Of a DNA stretch of 29,194 nt, positions 1 to 6,846 are shown piece after piece. The DNA is taken from the NCBI GenBank assembly GCA_049317545.1, contig JBMOIB010000030.1:1-29194 (forward strand), written 5' to 3'. Made by a program: the position numbers and the translations under genes. Under the pieces are notes generated by a model, which was not told where the DNA came from, did no database searches, and saw nothing but the letters and a program-made list of their open reading frames with translations. This DNA is from REEB506 sp049317545. Lineage in GTDB: Bacteria > Pseudomonadota > Alphaproteobacteria > Caulobacterales > Aquidulcibacteraceae. Positions within the stretch are counted from its first letter, which is position 1. Every line of letters begins with the position of its first letter.

Positions 1-8
1 AGAGCTCC

Positions 9-19
9 TTAAGGTTACC
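9..19. promoter_or_regulatory. TTAAGGTTACC element upstream of flagellin 1
   Basis: The 11-mer TTAAGGTTACC lies about 80 bp before flagellin 1. Its exact reverse complement occurs at 1091–1101 before flagellin 2. A shared 11-mer upstream of two paralogues suggests a common protein-binding site in opposite orientations. The binding factor is unknown. Confidence 0.35.
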
Positions 20-37
20 CGGTCAAAGTTGATCCGT

Positions 38-54
38 CGGCGCAAAATGCGCCG
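38..54. promoter_or_regulatory. Palindrome with sigma-54-like spacing before flagellin 1
   Basis: CGGCGCA and TGCGCCG form a perfect 7-bp inverted repeat around an AAA spacer. GG at 39–40 and GC at 51–52 also have the GG-N10-GC spacing needed by sigma-54, which would put transcription near 64 and leave a leader of about 37 nt. It could instead be an activator site. The -12 TTGC is imperfect, so the promoter reading is tentative. Confidence 0.3.
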
Positions 55-100
55 GGCCCGGACCGAATGTCTGGGGATCATCCGAGAACGGAGTAGTCCC

Positions 101-919
101 ATGGTTAGCGTGAACACCAATTATGGCGCCCTTGTTGCGCTGCAGTCCCTCAAGGCGACGCAAACCGACCTGTCGGTAGTGCAGGATCGCATCAACACCG
201 GCCTCAAGGTCAATTCCGCGCGCGACAATGGCGCGGTCTACTCGATCGCTCAGGATCAGCGCTCGCGTCTTGCCTCGCAAAGCGTGCTGCGCGACGCGAT
301 GGACCGCGTTTCGGCGACGATCGACGTCGGCCTCTCGGCCGCCGAAGGCGTGCAGAACGTCCTTCTGCAGATGAAGGACAAGGCGCTCGCGGCATCCGCC
401 CCAGGCCTCTCGACCACGCAGATCGCCGCCTACAACAACGATTTCGTCGCCCTGCGCGATTCGATCGATCCGCTGGTCAACGCCGCCCAGCTGAACGGCC
501 AGAACCTGATTAATGACTCCGCCGCGTCTCTGTCGGTGAAGGTCAACGACCTGGCGCTCGGCACGGTCATCACCGTCACCGGCCAAGGCCTGACGACGGC
601 CTCGCTCAGCATCAACACGCTGACGTTCGCCACGGCGACGGAAGCCTCGACGGCCGTCGGCTCGATCGCCGGCGCGATTTCGTCGATCAACACGTCGCTC
701 GCTTCGCTTGGCTCCAAGGCCACTGCGATCGACTCGATCAAGAAGTTCAGCTCGCGGCTGTCGGACTCGGTTGAAAAGGGCCTCGGCGTTCTCGTCGACG
801 CTGACCTCGCGCGTGAATCCGCCCGCCTGCAGTCCCTGCAGGTGAAGCAGCAGCTCGGCGCGCAGGCGCTGTCGATCGCCAACCAGGCGCCGCAGCTCGT
901 CCTGTCCCTGTTCCGTTAA
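101..919 (+). CDS. Flagellin 1
   Basis: A 272-residue flagellin, the subunit that polymerises into the flagellar filament after export. The N-terminus MVSVNTNYGALVAL, followed by an amphipathic helix (QDRINTGLKV), is the conserved D0/D1 entry region. The C-terminus has the matching D1/D0 helix (DADLARESARLQSLQVKQQL, SIANQAPQ) and ends in SLFR. The middle variable domain is short, as in Caulobacter flagellins of about 270 residues. ATG at 101 was chosen because it begins the conserved N-terminus; an in-frame upstream extension looks non-coding. It is closely similar to flagellin 2 along its whole length. Given the neighbouring pseudaminic acid genes it is a probable target of O-linked glycosylation on Ser/Thr in the surface-exposed middle; that is inference. 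Confidence 0.96.
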   Translation: MVSVNTNYGALVALQSLKATQTDLSVVQDRINTGLKVNSARDNGAVYSIAQDQRSRLASQSVLRDAMDRVSATIDVGLSAAEGVQNVLLQMKDKALAASAPGLSTTQIAAYNNDFVALRDSIDPLVNAAQLNGQNLINDSAASLSVKVNDLALGTVITVTGQGLTTASLSINTLTFATATEASTAVGSIAGAISSINTSLASLGSKATAIDSIKKFSSRLSDSVEKGLGVLVDADLARESARLQSLQVKQQLGAQALSIANQAPQLVLSLFR

Positions 920-930
920 TCTTCGGCGAC

Positions 931-950
931 GTCGAAAGCTCAATTTCGAC
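931..950 (+). other. Hairpin in the 3' region of flagellin 1
   Basis: GTCGAAA and TTTCGAC form a perfect 7-bp stem with a 6-nt loop, 11 nt after the flagellin stop and directly before the terminator hairpin. It has no T-tract, so it may stabilise the mRNA end rather than terminate transcription. Confidence 0.4.
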
Positions 951-953
951 GAG

Positions 954-987
954 GGGGCGGCGCGCGCGCGTCGCCCCTTTTCGTTTT
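954..987 (+). terminator. Rho-independent terminator of flagellin 1
   Basis: An 11-bp GC-rich stem (GGGGCGGCGCG pairing with CGCGTCGCCCC through one G-T pair) with a minimal CG loop is followed by TTTT, CG and TTTT. It lies 35 nt after the flagellin stop. Confidence 0.75.
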
Positions 988-991
988 CTCG

Positions 992-1026
992 CGGCAAGAA
1001 TTGCCGGTTGTCCGGCGCCAATTGCC
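992..1026. promoter_or_regulatory. Tandem ftr-like palindromes before flagellin 2
   Basis: CGGCAAGAATTGCC at 992–1005 contains the perfect inverted repeat CGGCAA-N3-TTGCCG. A second copy, CGGCGCCAATTGCC at 1013–1026, matches it at 11 of 14 positions. The copies start 21 bp apart, two helical turns, so they would face the same side of the DNA. They lie 85 and 106 bp upstream of the sigma-54-like promoter at 1111. The same motif precedes flgI and flgF in this window. In Caulobacter such enhancers (ftr) bind FlbD; that assignment is inferred. Confidence 0.6.
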
Positions 1027-1090
1027 GGGAGCGGCGCGCGCATGCCGTTCGCGTTAACGGGCATGCCTTGTCGGCAAAGGGTTTTTCCGC

Positions 1091-1101
1091 GGTAACCTTA
1101 A
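1091..1101. promoter_or_regulatory. Inverted copy of the TTAAGGTTACC element
   Basis: GGTAACCTTAA is the exact reverse complement of the element at 9–19 before flagellin 1. It sits just upstream of the sigma-54-like promoter of flagellin 2. Between it and the ftr-like pair is an imperfect inverted repeat (CATGCCGTT near 1041, AACGGGCATG near 1056). Confidence 0.35.
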
Positions 1102-1110
1102 CGCGCCGGT

Positions 1111-1126
1111 TGGCGCCCTTCTTGAA
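1111..1126 (+). promoter_or_regulatory. Sigma-54-like promoter of flagellin 2
   Basis: TGGCGCCCTTCTTGAA fits the consensus TGGCACG-N4-TTGCA with the correct spacing, but the -12 dinucleotide is GA instead of GC. Transcription would start near 1137, giving a 46-nt leader. The ftr-like pair upstream supports the call. Confidence 0.5.
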
Positions 1127-1182
1127 GACTGACCCTCAGCGACGGAACCGACCAGGTTCAGACCTGCGACAGGGATACGACG

Positions 1183-2007
1183 ATGGTCAGTGTGAACACC
1201 AATTACGGCGCGCTTGTCGCATTGCAGAATTTGACGGCGACGCAGAACGATCTCTCGGTAGTCCAGAACCGGATCAACACCGGCCTCAAGGTCGCGACCG
1301 CGAAAGAGGACGGCGCCGTCTTCGCCATCGCCCAGGATCAGCGCGGCCGATTGAGCGCGCAGCAGATTCTGCGCGACGCCATGGACCGCGCCTTGTCGGC
1401 GATCGACGTCGGATTGTCGGCCGCGGATGCGGTGCAAAACATCCTGATGCAGATGAAGGACAAGTCGCTGGCCGCCTCGGCGCCTGGCCTGTCGACGTCG
1501 CAGATCGCTTCCTACAATGCCGACTTCATCGCCCTGCGCGAAGCCATCGATCCGCTGGTCAACGCCGCCCAGCTGAACGGCCAGAACCTGATCAACGATT
1601 CAACCGGCTCGATGCAGGTGAAGGTCAACGACATCAACCTGTCGACAGTGATTACGATCACCGGCCAGGGTCTGACGATCGCCTCGCTGGGCATCAACGC
1701 GCTGACCTTCACGAACGCCGCGGAAGCCTCGACTGCCGTCAGCACGCTGGTCGGCGTGCTGTCGACGATGAACGGATCGCTCGCCTCGCTCGCCGGCAAG
1801 TCGAAGGCGCTGCAGGCGATGAAGGACTTCAATTCCAAGATGAGCGACGTGACCGAGAAGGGCGTCGGCATCCTGATCGACGCCGATCTCGCCCGCGAAT
1901 CGGCGCGATTGCAATCCTTGCAGGTCAAACAGCAATTGGGCGCGCAGGCGCTGTCGATCGCCAATCAGCAGCCGCAGATCCTGCTGTCGTTCTTCCGGGG
2001 CGGGTAG
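1183..2007 (+). CDS. Flagellin 2
   Basis: A 274-residue flagellin paralogous to flagellin 1, in the same orientation 263 bp downstream. It keeps the same N-terminal entry (MVSVNTNYGALVAL), the D1 helices, and the C-terminal helix DADLARESARLQSLQVKQQL ending in SFFRGG. ATG at 1183 follows an AGGG-like ribosome site (CAGGGATACGACG). The most divergent part is residues 140–225, the surface-exposed middle. A 47-bp stretch (1546–1592) is identical to 464–510 of flagellin 1, which may reflect gene conversion. It has its own sigma-54-type control region and terminator, so it can be expressed separately from flagellin 1, for instance at another filament position. That functional split is inference from multi-flagellin relatives. 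Confidence 0.96.
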   Translation: MVSVNTNYGALVALQNLTATQNDLSVVQNRINTGLKVATAKEDGAVFAIAQDQRGRLSAQQILRDAMDRALSAIDVGLSAADAVQNILMQMKDKSLAASAPGLSTSQIASYNADFIALREAIDPLVNAAQLNGQNLINDSTGSMQVKVNDINLSTVITITGQGLTIASLGINALTFTNAAEASTAVSTLVGVLSTMNGSLASLAGKSKALQAMKDFNSKMSDVTEKGVGILIDADLARESARLQSLQVKQQLGAQALSIANQQPQILLSFFRGG

Positions 2008-2046
2008 GACGCGGGCGCCGCCCCGCGGCCTGCCAGAAGCGCGAAA

Positions 2047-2074
2047 AGCGGCCCGGGGGACCGGGCCGCTTTTT
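2047..2074. terminator. Bidirectional terminator between flagellin 2 and pseB
   Basis: AGCGGCCCGG and CCGGGCCGCT form a perfect 10-bp stem with a GGGA loop. The plus strand continues with TTTTT. On the minus strand the stem is followed by TTTTCGC, so it can also end the convergent pseB transcript. Confidence 0.85.
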
Positions 2075-2104
2075 CATTTCATGAGGCCGGCTTCGGCGAG
2101 GTTG

Positions 2105-3166
2105 TCAGGCCGCGAGTGAAATGCCGAGCAGGCTCTGCAGCGCCCGCGCATCGAGGCGCTCGCCGTTGCGGTCGCTGGAATAGACGAAGCCTTCCGGCAC
2201 CGGTGCGCCGCCGCGGGCAATGAAATGCGCGCGCAGATCAGGATCGTCCGACGGCAGGATCACGAAGCGGTCATTGAGATCGAGCGTCGAACGCGCCTCG
2301 TCCTCGGGCACCATCACTTCGTGCAGCTTCTCGCCCGGCCGGATGCCGATGATCCGCTGCGGCAGATGCGGCGCGATGCAGCGCGCCAGGTCGACGGTTC
2401 GCATCGATGGGATTTTCGGCACGAACACTTCGCCGCCGCGCGACAGAGCAAGGCTCGACAGAACGAAATCCACGCCCTGATCGAGGGTGATCCAGAACCG
2501 CGTCATGCGGTCGTCGGTGATCGGCAGCTCCGCCGCGCCTTCCGCGGCGAGCCGCTGGAAGAACGGCACGACGCTGCCGCGCGAGCCGACGACGTTCCCG
2601 TAGCGGACGACGCAGAAGCATGTCCCGTCTGCGCCCGCCATGTTGCCGGCGGCGATGAAAATCTTGTCGGAGGCGAGCTTAGAGGCGCCGTAGAGATTGA
2701 CCGGATTTGCGGCCTTGTCCGTCGACAACGCCACCACCTGCTTGACGCCGCGCCGCAGCGCGGCCGTAACCACGTTCTGCGCGCCGATCACGTTCGTCTG
2801 GATGCATTCGAACGGATTGTATTCGGCGATCGGCACATGCTTGAGGGCGGCGGCGTGCACGACGTAGTCGACGTCGCGCATCGCCATCTCGAGCCTGGCT
2901 GCGTCGCGCACGTCGCCGATGAAGAAGCGCATGAACGGATATTTCGACGGCGGGAAGGCCATCTGCATGTCGTATTGCTTGAGCTCGTCGCGCGAGAAGA
3001 TGATGAGCTTCTTGGGCGTGTACCGGGCCGCGACTCGGCGCACGAAATGCTGGCCGAAGGAGCCCGTGCCGCCTGTGACCATGATCACCTTGCCGTCGAG
3101 ATCGGGCTGCGGATCCTGGAACGAGCGGTGTTCGAACAGGCGCGTCAAATCGTCGGCGAGCGTCAT
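2105..3166 (-). CDS. pseB: UDP-GlcNAc 4,6-dehydratase (inverting), first step of pseudaminic acid synthesis
   Basis: This enzyme of 353 residues converts UDP-GlcNAc to the 4-keto-6-deoxy-L-arabino sugar in the cytoplasm (PseB/FlmA/FlaA1 family, short-chain dehydrogenase fold). The NAD(P)-binding glycine motif TGGTGSFG is at residues 31–38. The catalytic triad appears as T149-D150-K151 and Y159 of YGASK; the DK pair marks the inverting dehydratases rather than RmlB-type enzymes. Further hallmarks are HAAALKHVP (105–112) and RPGEKLHE near the end. The N-terminus is about 20 residues longer than in short PseB proteins. The ATG has a GGAGG site 6 nt upstream. It is transcribed divergently from pseG with 32 bp between the starts, and convergently with flagellin 2. 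Confidence 0.95.
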   Translation of the reverse strand: MTLADDLTRLFEHRSFQDPQPDLDGKVIMVTGGTGSFGQHFVRRVAARYTPKKLIIFSRDELKQYDMQMAFPPSKYPFMRFFIGDVRDAARLEMAMRDVDYVVHAAALKHVPIAEYNPFECIQTNVIGAQNVVTAALRRGVKQVVALSTDKAANPVNLYGASKLASDKIFIAAGNMAGADGTCFCVVRYGNVVGSRGSVVPFFQRLAAEGAAELPITDDRMTRFWITLDQGVDFVLSSLALSRGGEVFVPKIPSMRTVDLARCIAPHLPQRIIGIRPGEKLHEVMVPEDEARSTLDLNDRFVILPSDDPDLRAHFIARGGAPVPEGFVYSSDRNGERLDARALQSLLGISLAA

Positions 3167-3198
3167 GGGAAGCCTCCAGCCTCACAAAGTGCGCCGCG

Positions 3199-4245
3199 AT
3201 GGTTAATCGAGCGTCAAGGACCGATGCTGCGGGGCGCCGCCTCGTGCTGCGCGCCGACGCTGGCGGCGCGCGCGGCTCCGGTCATGTCATGCGCTGCCTG
3301 GCGCTCGCGGAGGCCTGGCGCGCCGCCGGGGGAGAGGCGCTGCTAGCGTCCGCTGAGCTGCCAGAGCCGCTGGAGGCGCGCGCGCGCGGGCTCGGCGTCG
3401 ATGTCCGGCGGATCGCGGCGGCTTCGGGATCGAATGCCGATGCGGACTGCGCGCGGGCGCTGGCGGTCGGTGCGGCTGCGCTGGTCGTCGACGGATACGG
3501 CTTCGGGCCTGAGTATTACGACCTGATCGCCGGACCCGCGCCGGTGCTCGCGATCGACGATGCCGGCGCCGCGCCGCGCTATGCCGCGCGCTGGATCCTC
3601 AATCAGAACGCGCACGCTGCGTCGACGCTCTACGCCGCCAAGGCGCCCGGCGCTGAGCTGCTGCTCGGCGGGGCCTACGCTCTGCTTCGCGGCGAGTTCA
3701 GCGAGCTTGCGGCGGATGGACCGCGCGCCGGCCTGTTCGCGACGTTCGGCGGCGTCGATCCGCACGGAGCGAGCTTCAGGTTCCTCGATGCGCTTGCGCA
3801 TGCGCCGGCGGGGCTCGACGCGCACCTCGCCATCGGTCCGGCCAATCCGCGGGCGGAGGAGCTGGCGGTGCGGGCGGTCGATGCGGGGGCGGTCCCGCTG
3901 CGCAGTCCGTCCGACATGGCCGCTCGCCTCAACGGCGCCGCCCTCGTGGTCACGGCGGGCGGTTCGACGCTGTGGGAGGGCTGCGCGGCCGGCGCGCCAA
4001 TGCTCGTGATGTCCGTCATTCCGGAAGAGGCGATGAGCGCGTCGGCGCTCGCCGCGCGCGGCGGCTGCCGCTATGTCGGTCCGCTCGACAGCCTGGACGC
4101 GCGGCGCCTTGCCGACGAGATGGCGGACCTTTGGCAGGACGCACCCGCAAGGGCGACGCTCGGCGCGGCTGCGCGAACAGTCGTCGACGGTGAGGGCGCG
4201 GCGCGCGTCGCCGCCGCGATCCTGGGTGCGGAAACGGGCCGTTAA
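3199..4245 (+). CDS. pseG: UDP-2,4-diacetamido-2,4,6-trideoxy-L-altropyranose hydrolase
   Basis: PseG removes UDP from the diacetamido-altrose intermediate, giving the hexose used by PseI. The family start motif is seen as LRADAGG followed by GSGHVMRCLALAEA, with the expected catalytic histidine at residue 29. The second half has the GT-B-like features of the family (GLFATFGGVDPHG; VVTAGGSTLWEGCAAGAPML). The length is 348 residues. The start is uncertain: ATG 3199 has no good ribosome site and gives about 14 extra residues before the first strand, whereas GTG 3244 would start very near the conserved RAD. It heads a plus-strand run that continues with the amidotransferase after 50 nt. Confidence 0.92.
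   Translation: MVNRASRTDAAGRRLVLRADAGGARGSGHVMRCLALAEAWRAAGGEALLASAELPEPLEARARGLGVDVRRIAAASGSNADADCARALAVGAAALVVDGYGFGPEYYDLIAGPAPVLAIDDAGAAPRYAARWILNQNAHAASTLYAAKAPGAELLLGGAYALLRGEFSELAADGPRAGLFATFGGVDPHGASFRFLDALAHAPAGLDAHLAIGPANPRAEELAVRAVDAGAVPLRSPSDMAARLNGAALVVTAGGSTLWEGCAAGAPMLVMSVIPEEAMSASALAARGGCRYVGPLDSLDARRLADEMADLWQDAPARATLGAAARTVVDGEGAARVAAAILGAETGR
3203..3217. promoter_or_regulatory. CtrA-like box at the pseB/pseG divergence
   Basis: TTAATCGAGCGTCAA fits TTAA-N7-TTAA with one mismatch. It is 37 bp upstream of the pseB start and overlaps the first codons of pseG if ATG 3199 is used; it would lie upstream if GTG 3244 is the true start. Weak evidence when taken alone. Confidence 0.25.
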
Positions 4246-4295
4246 CCACGTTGCGTCGAAAATGCGCGCTCAATCGAGACGAGGAGCGCGTGCTG

Positions 4296-5459
4296 ATGCT
4301 GCGCTATTGCGTGCGGTGCGTGATGCCGCACACCAAACCGGATCTGCGCATGGACGCCGAGGGCGTGTGCAGCGCCTGCCGGAGTTTCGAGGCGCGCAAG
4401 GAGGTCGATTGGACCGCGCGCCGCGCCGAGCTTGACGCCGTACTCGATCGCTACCGCGTCCGCGACGGTCGCCACTGGGATTGCATCGTGCCGGTCAGCG
4501 GCGGCAAGGATTCGACCTATCAGGTCGTGCGCATGCTGCAGCTTGGCATGAACCCGTTGTGCGTGACCGCCACGACCTGCGATCTTTCCGCGATCGGGCG
4601 GCGCAACATCGAGAACCTCAAGAAGCTCGGCGTTGACTACGTCGAGTTCTCGCCGAATCCGCTCGTGCGCGCCAAGCTCAACCGCATCGGCCTGATGCAG
4701 GTCGGCGACATTTCGTGGCCCGAGCATGTGGCGATCTTCACGATCCCCGTGCGCGCCGCGGTGCAGTTCGGCGTGCCGCTGATCGTATGGGGCGAAAACA
4801 GCCAGAACGAATATGGCGGACCCGCCGCCGCGGCGCAGAACAATGTGCTGACGCGTCGTTGGCTGGAGGAATTCGGGGGTCTCTTGGGCCTGCGCGTCTC
4901 CGACCTTGAGGGGCTCGAAGGCCTGCGCGCCCGCGATCTCGTGCCTTATCATTATCCGACCGACGAGGATCTCGCGCGCGTCGGCGTCACCGGCATTTTC
5001 CTCGGCCACTATCTGCCGTGGGACGGATACTCCAATGCGCTTCTCGCGCAGGCCCATGGGTTCGAGACCTACCATTCCGTCGTCGAAGGCTCGATCGTCA
5101 ATTACGAGAATCTCGACAATTGCCAGACCGGCATCCACGATTATTTCAAGTTCCTCAAGTTCGGGTTCGGGCGCGCCACCGACATCGCCTGCCTGCACGT
5201 GCGCCGGGGCCGCATCACACGCGACGACGGGATCGAACTGGTCGCGCGCCACGACGGCAAGTTCCCCTGGACCTACCTCGGCAAGCCGATCGAAGAGATC
5301 CTCGCGCCGCTCGAACTGAGCGTCGCCGATTTCACCGCGATCTGCGACCGCTTCACCAACAAGCGCATCTTCAAGCTCGATCGCGACGGCAAGCTCGTGA
5401 AGACCGCGCGGGGCGATCTCGTCAGGCTCAACGCGGACAATCTCGCGGCGGCGGCGTGA
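4296..5459 (+). CDS. N-acetyl sugar amidotransferase (PseA/WbpG family)
   Basis: A 387-residue PP-loop ATP pyrophosphatase of the N-acetyl sugar amidotransferase family, which changes an N-acetyl group into an acetamidino group on nonulosonic acids or LPS sugars. The ATP-binding PP-loop is SGGKDS at residues 68–73. Two cysteine pairs near the N-terminus, C5/C8 and C25/C28, form the family's likely metal site. ATG 4296 was chosen because the protein then begins with the conserved MLRYCVRCVMP and a GAGGAG ribosome site lies 9 nt upstream; a TTG at 4251 would add 15 residues. Its stop overlaps the GTG start of the HisH-like gene by 4 nt (GTGA). The adjacent HisH/HisF-like genes supply ammonia in this family, so the final sugar is probably an acetamidino derivative. 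Confidence 0.9.
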   Translation: MLRYCVRCVMPHTKPDLRMDAEGVCSACRSFEARKEVDWTARRAELDAVLDRYRVRDGRHWDCIVPVSGGKDSTYQVVRMLQLGMNPLCVTATTCDLSAIGRRNIENLKKLGVDYVEFSPNPLVRAKLNRIGLMQVGDISWPEHVAIFTIPVRAAVQFGVPLIVWGENSQNEYGGPAAAAQNNVLTRRWLEEFGGLLGLRVSDLEGLEGLRARDLVPYHYPTDEDLARVGVTGIFLGHYLPWDGYSNALLAQAHGFETYHSVVEGSIVNYENLDNCQTGIHDYFKFLKFGFGRATDIACLHVRRGRITRDDGIELVARHDGKFPWTYLGKPIEEILAPLELSVADFTAICDRFTNKRIFKLDRDGKLVKTARGDLVRLNADNLAAAA

Positions 5460-6064
5460 ACGTCTCCGTCATCCGCACCGGCCTGAGCAATCTCGGCTCG
5501 ATGGTGCGCGCGCTCGAGGAGTGCGGCGCGCGCGTCGCGGTCGCGCAGACGGCGCGCGACGTCGAGGCCGCCGATCGGATCGTCTTGCCCGGCGTCGGCG
5601 CCTTTCCAGAAGCGATGGCGCGCCTTGAGCGCGATGGCATGGCCGACGCCGTGCGCGCGCATGCCGCGCGTGGCCGACCGGTGCTTGGCGTGTGCCTCGG
5701 CATGCAATTGCTCGGCGAAGAAGGCGAGGAAATGGGCGGCGCGCCGGGGCTCGGGTTGATCCCGGGGCGGATCGTCGCGCTCGCGGCCGGGGAGGGCGAG
5801 CGACTGCCGCACATGGGCTGGAACGAGGTCAATCCGCGCGCCCGCTGCACGCTGCTGCGCGACGTCCCGGACGGCGCCGATTTTTACTTCGTGCATTCCT
5901 TCCATTTCGACGCAGCGGACCAGGACGACGTCGCCGCGACCACGCCCTATTGCGGCGGCTTCGCCTCGATCGTCGCGCGTGGCGCGGTGTTTGGAACCCA
6001 GTTCCATCCCGAGAAGAGCGCGCGCGCCGGCGCGCGGCTGCTCGCCAACTTTCTGGCCGCCTGA
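5456..6064 (+). CDS. HisH-like glutamine amidotransferase for sugar amidination
   Basis: A 202-residue class I glutamine amidotransferase that would hydrolyse glutamine and pass ammonia to its HisF-like partner. The catalytic triad is visible: nucleophile C80 in GVCLGMQLL, and H184 and E186 in TQFHPEKS. The oxyanion region PGVGAF is at 45–50. The GTG start overlaps the upstream stop (GTGA), indicating translational coupling, and its own stop shares one base with the next ATG. The resemblance to histidine biosynthesis HisH is strong. However, its place between an amidotransferase and a HisF with a lost catalytic Asp, inside a pseudaminic acid cluster, points to the HisH2 type working with PseA/WbpG. 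Confidence 0.9.
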   Translation: MNVSVIRTGLSNLGSMVRALEECGARVAVAQTARDVEAADRIVLPGVGAFPEAMARLERDGMADAVRAHAARGRPVLGVCLGMQLLGEEGEEMGGAPGLGLIPGRIVALAAGEGERLPHMGWNEVNPRARCTLLRDVPDGADFYFVHSFHFDAADQDDVAATTPYCGGFASIVARGAVFGTQFHPEKSARAGARLLANFLAA

Positions 6065-6846
6065 TGCTCAAGACGCGCGTCATCCCCGTCCTCCTGATGC
6101 GCGACGGCGCCCTTGTGAAGGGCGTCGGGTTCGAATCCTGGCGCGGCGTGGGCGGCGCCATGCAGGGCGTGAAGGTGTTCAACGCGCGCGATGTGGACGA
6201 ACTCGTTTTGCTCGACATCGGCGCGACGCCGCAGGGGGCCGAGCCTGACTGGACGACGCTTGCCGATCTGACGCGCGAGTGCTTCGTACCGTTGACGGTC
6301 GGCGGCGGCGTGCGCTCGCTCGCACATTTCGAGCGTTTGCTTGAGATCGGCGCGGACAAGGTTGCGCTCAACACCTCTGCGCATGAGACGCCTGCGCTGA
6401 TCGCGGACGCCGCGCGTCTGTTCGGCGTGCAATGCGTGACGGTCTCGATTGATGTGCGCCGCGACGCGGAGGGGCGTGCCTGGTGCGCGTCGCGGTGCGG
6501 CGAGGAGGTGCGCGCGCAGGCGCCGGCCGATTGGGCCCGTGAGGTCGAAGCGCGCGGCGCCGGCGAAATTCTTCTGACGCGCGTGGAATTCGACGGCGCG
6601 ATGACCGGCTATGACCTCGACATCGTGCGCGACGTCGCCGCCGCAGTGAAGATCCCTGTCGTCGCCGCGGGCGGCGCGGGCCGCTATGAGCACATGCTGG
6701 AGGCCTTGCAGGCCGGCGCATCCGCGGTCGCGGCCGGCGCCATGTTCCAGTTCACGCAGGCGACGCCGGCCGAAGCGAAAGCGTTTCTTGCAAGCCGCGG
6801 CGTACGCGTGCGGCGCGGCCTCGCGGCGGCGTCCCGTGGGATCTGA
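6064..6846 (+). CDS. HisF-like partner of the sugar amidotransferase
   Basis: A 260-residue TIM-barrel protein related to imidazole glycerol phosphate synthase HisF. It opens with VIPVLLMRDGALVKG where genuine HisF has IPCLDV..G: the catalytic Asp at about residue 11 is replaced by Leu. The second Asp in VSIDVRR and the LLTRVEFDGAMTGYD segment are kept. Loss of the first acid is typical of HisF2 proteins next to WbpG/PseA and argues against a role in histidine synthesis. The inferred role is to dock the HisH-like glutaminase and channel ammonia to the amidotransferase. The start shares one base with the upstream stop (TGATG), and its end overlaps the following GTG-started gene by 11 nt. Confidence 0.9.
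   Translation: MLKTRVIPVLLMRDGALVKGVGFESWRGVGGAMQGVKVFNARDVDELVLLDIGATPQGAEPDWTTLADLTRECFVPLTVGGGVRSLAHFERLLEIGADKVALNTSAHETPALIADAARLFGVQCVTVSIDVRRDAEGRAWCASRCGEEVRAQAPADWAREVEARGAGEILLTRVEFDGAMTGYDLDIVRDVAAAVKIPVVAAGGAGRYEHMLEALQAGASAVAAGAMFQFTQATPAEAKAFLASRGVRVRRGLAAASRGI

Noticed and set aside
23..1021. A 332-codon open frame on the minus strand
   Set aside because: Antisense to flagellin 1; rich in Arg and without a family motif.
5456..6846. HisH and HisF as histidine biosynthesis genes
   Set aside because: The HisF-like protein lacks the catalytic Asp near residue 11, no other his gene is present, and the pair is coupled to a sugar amidotransferase.
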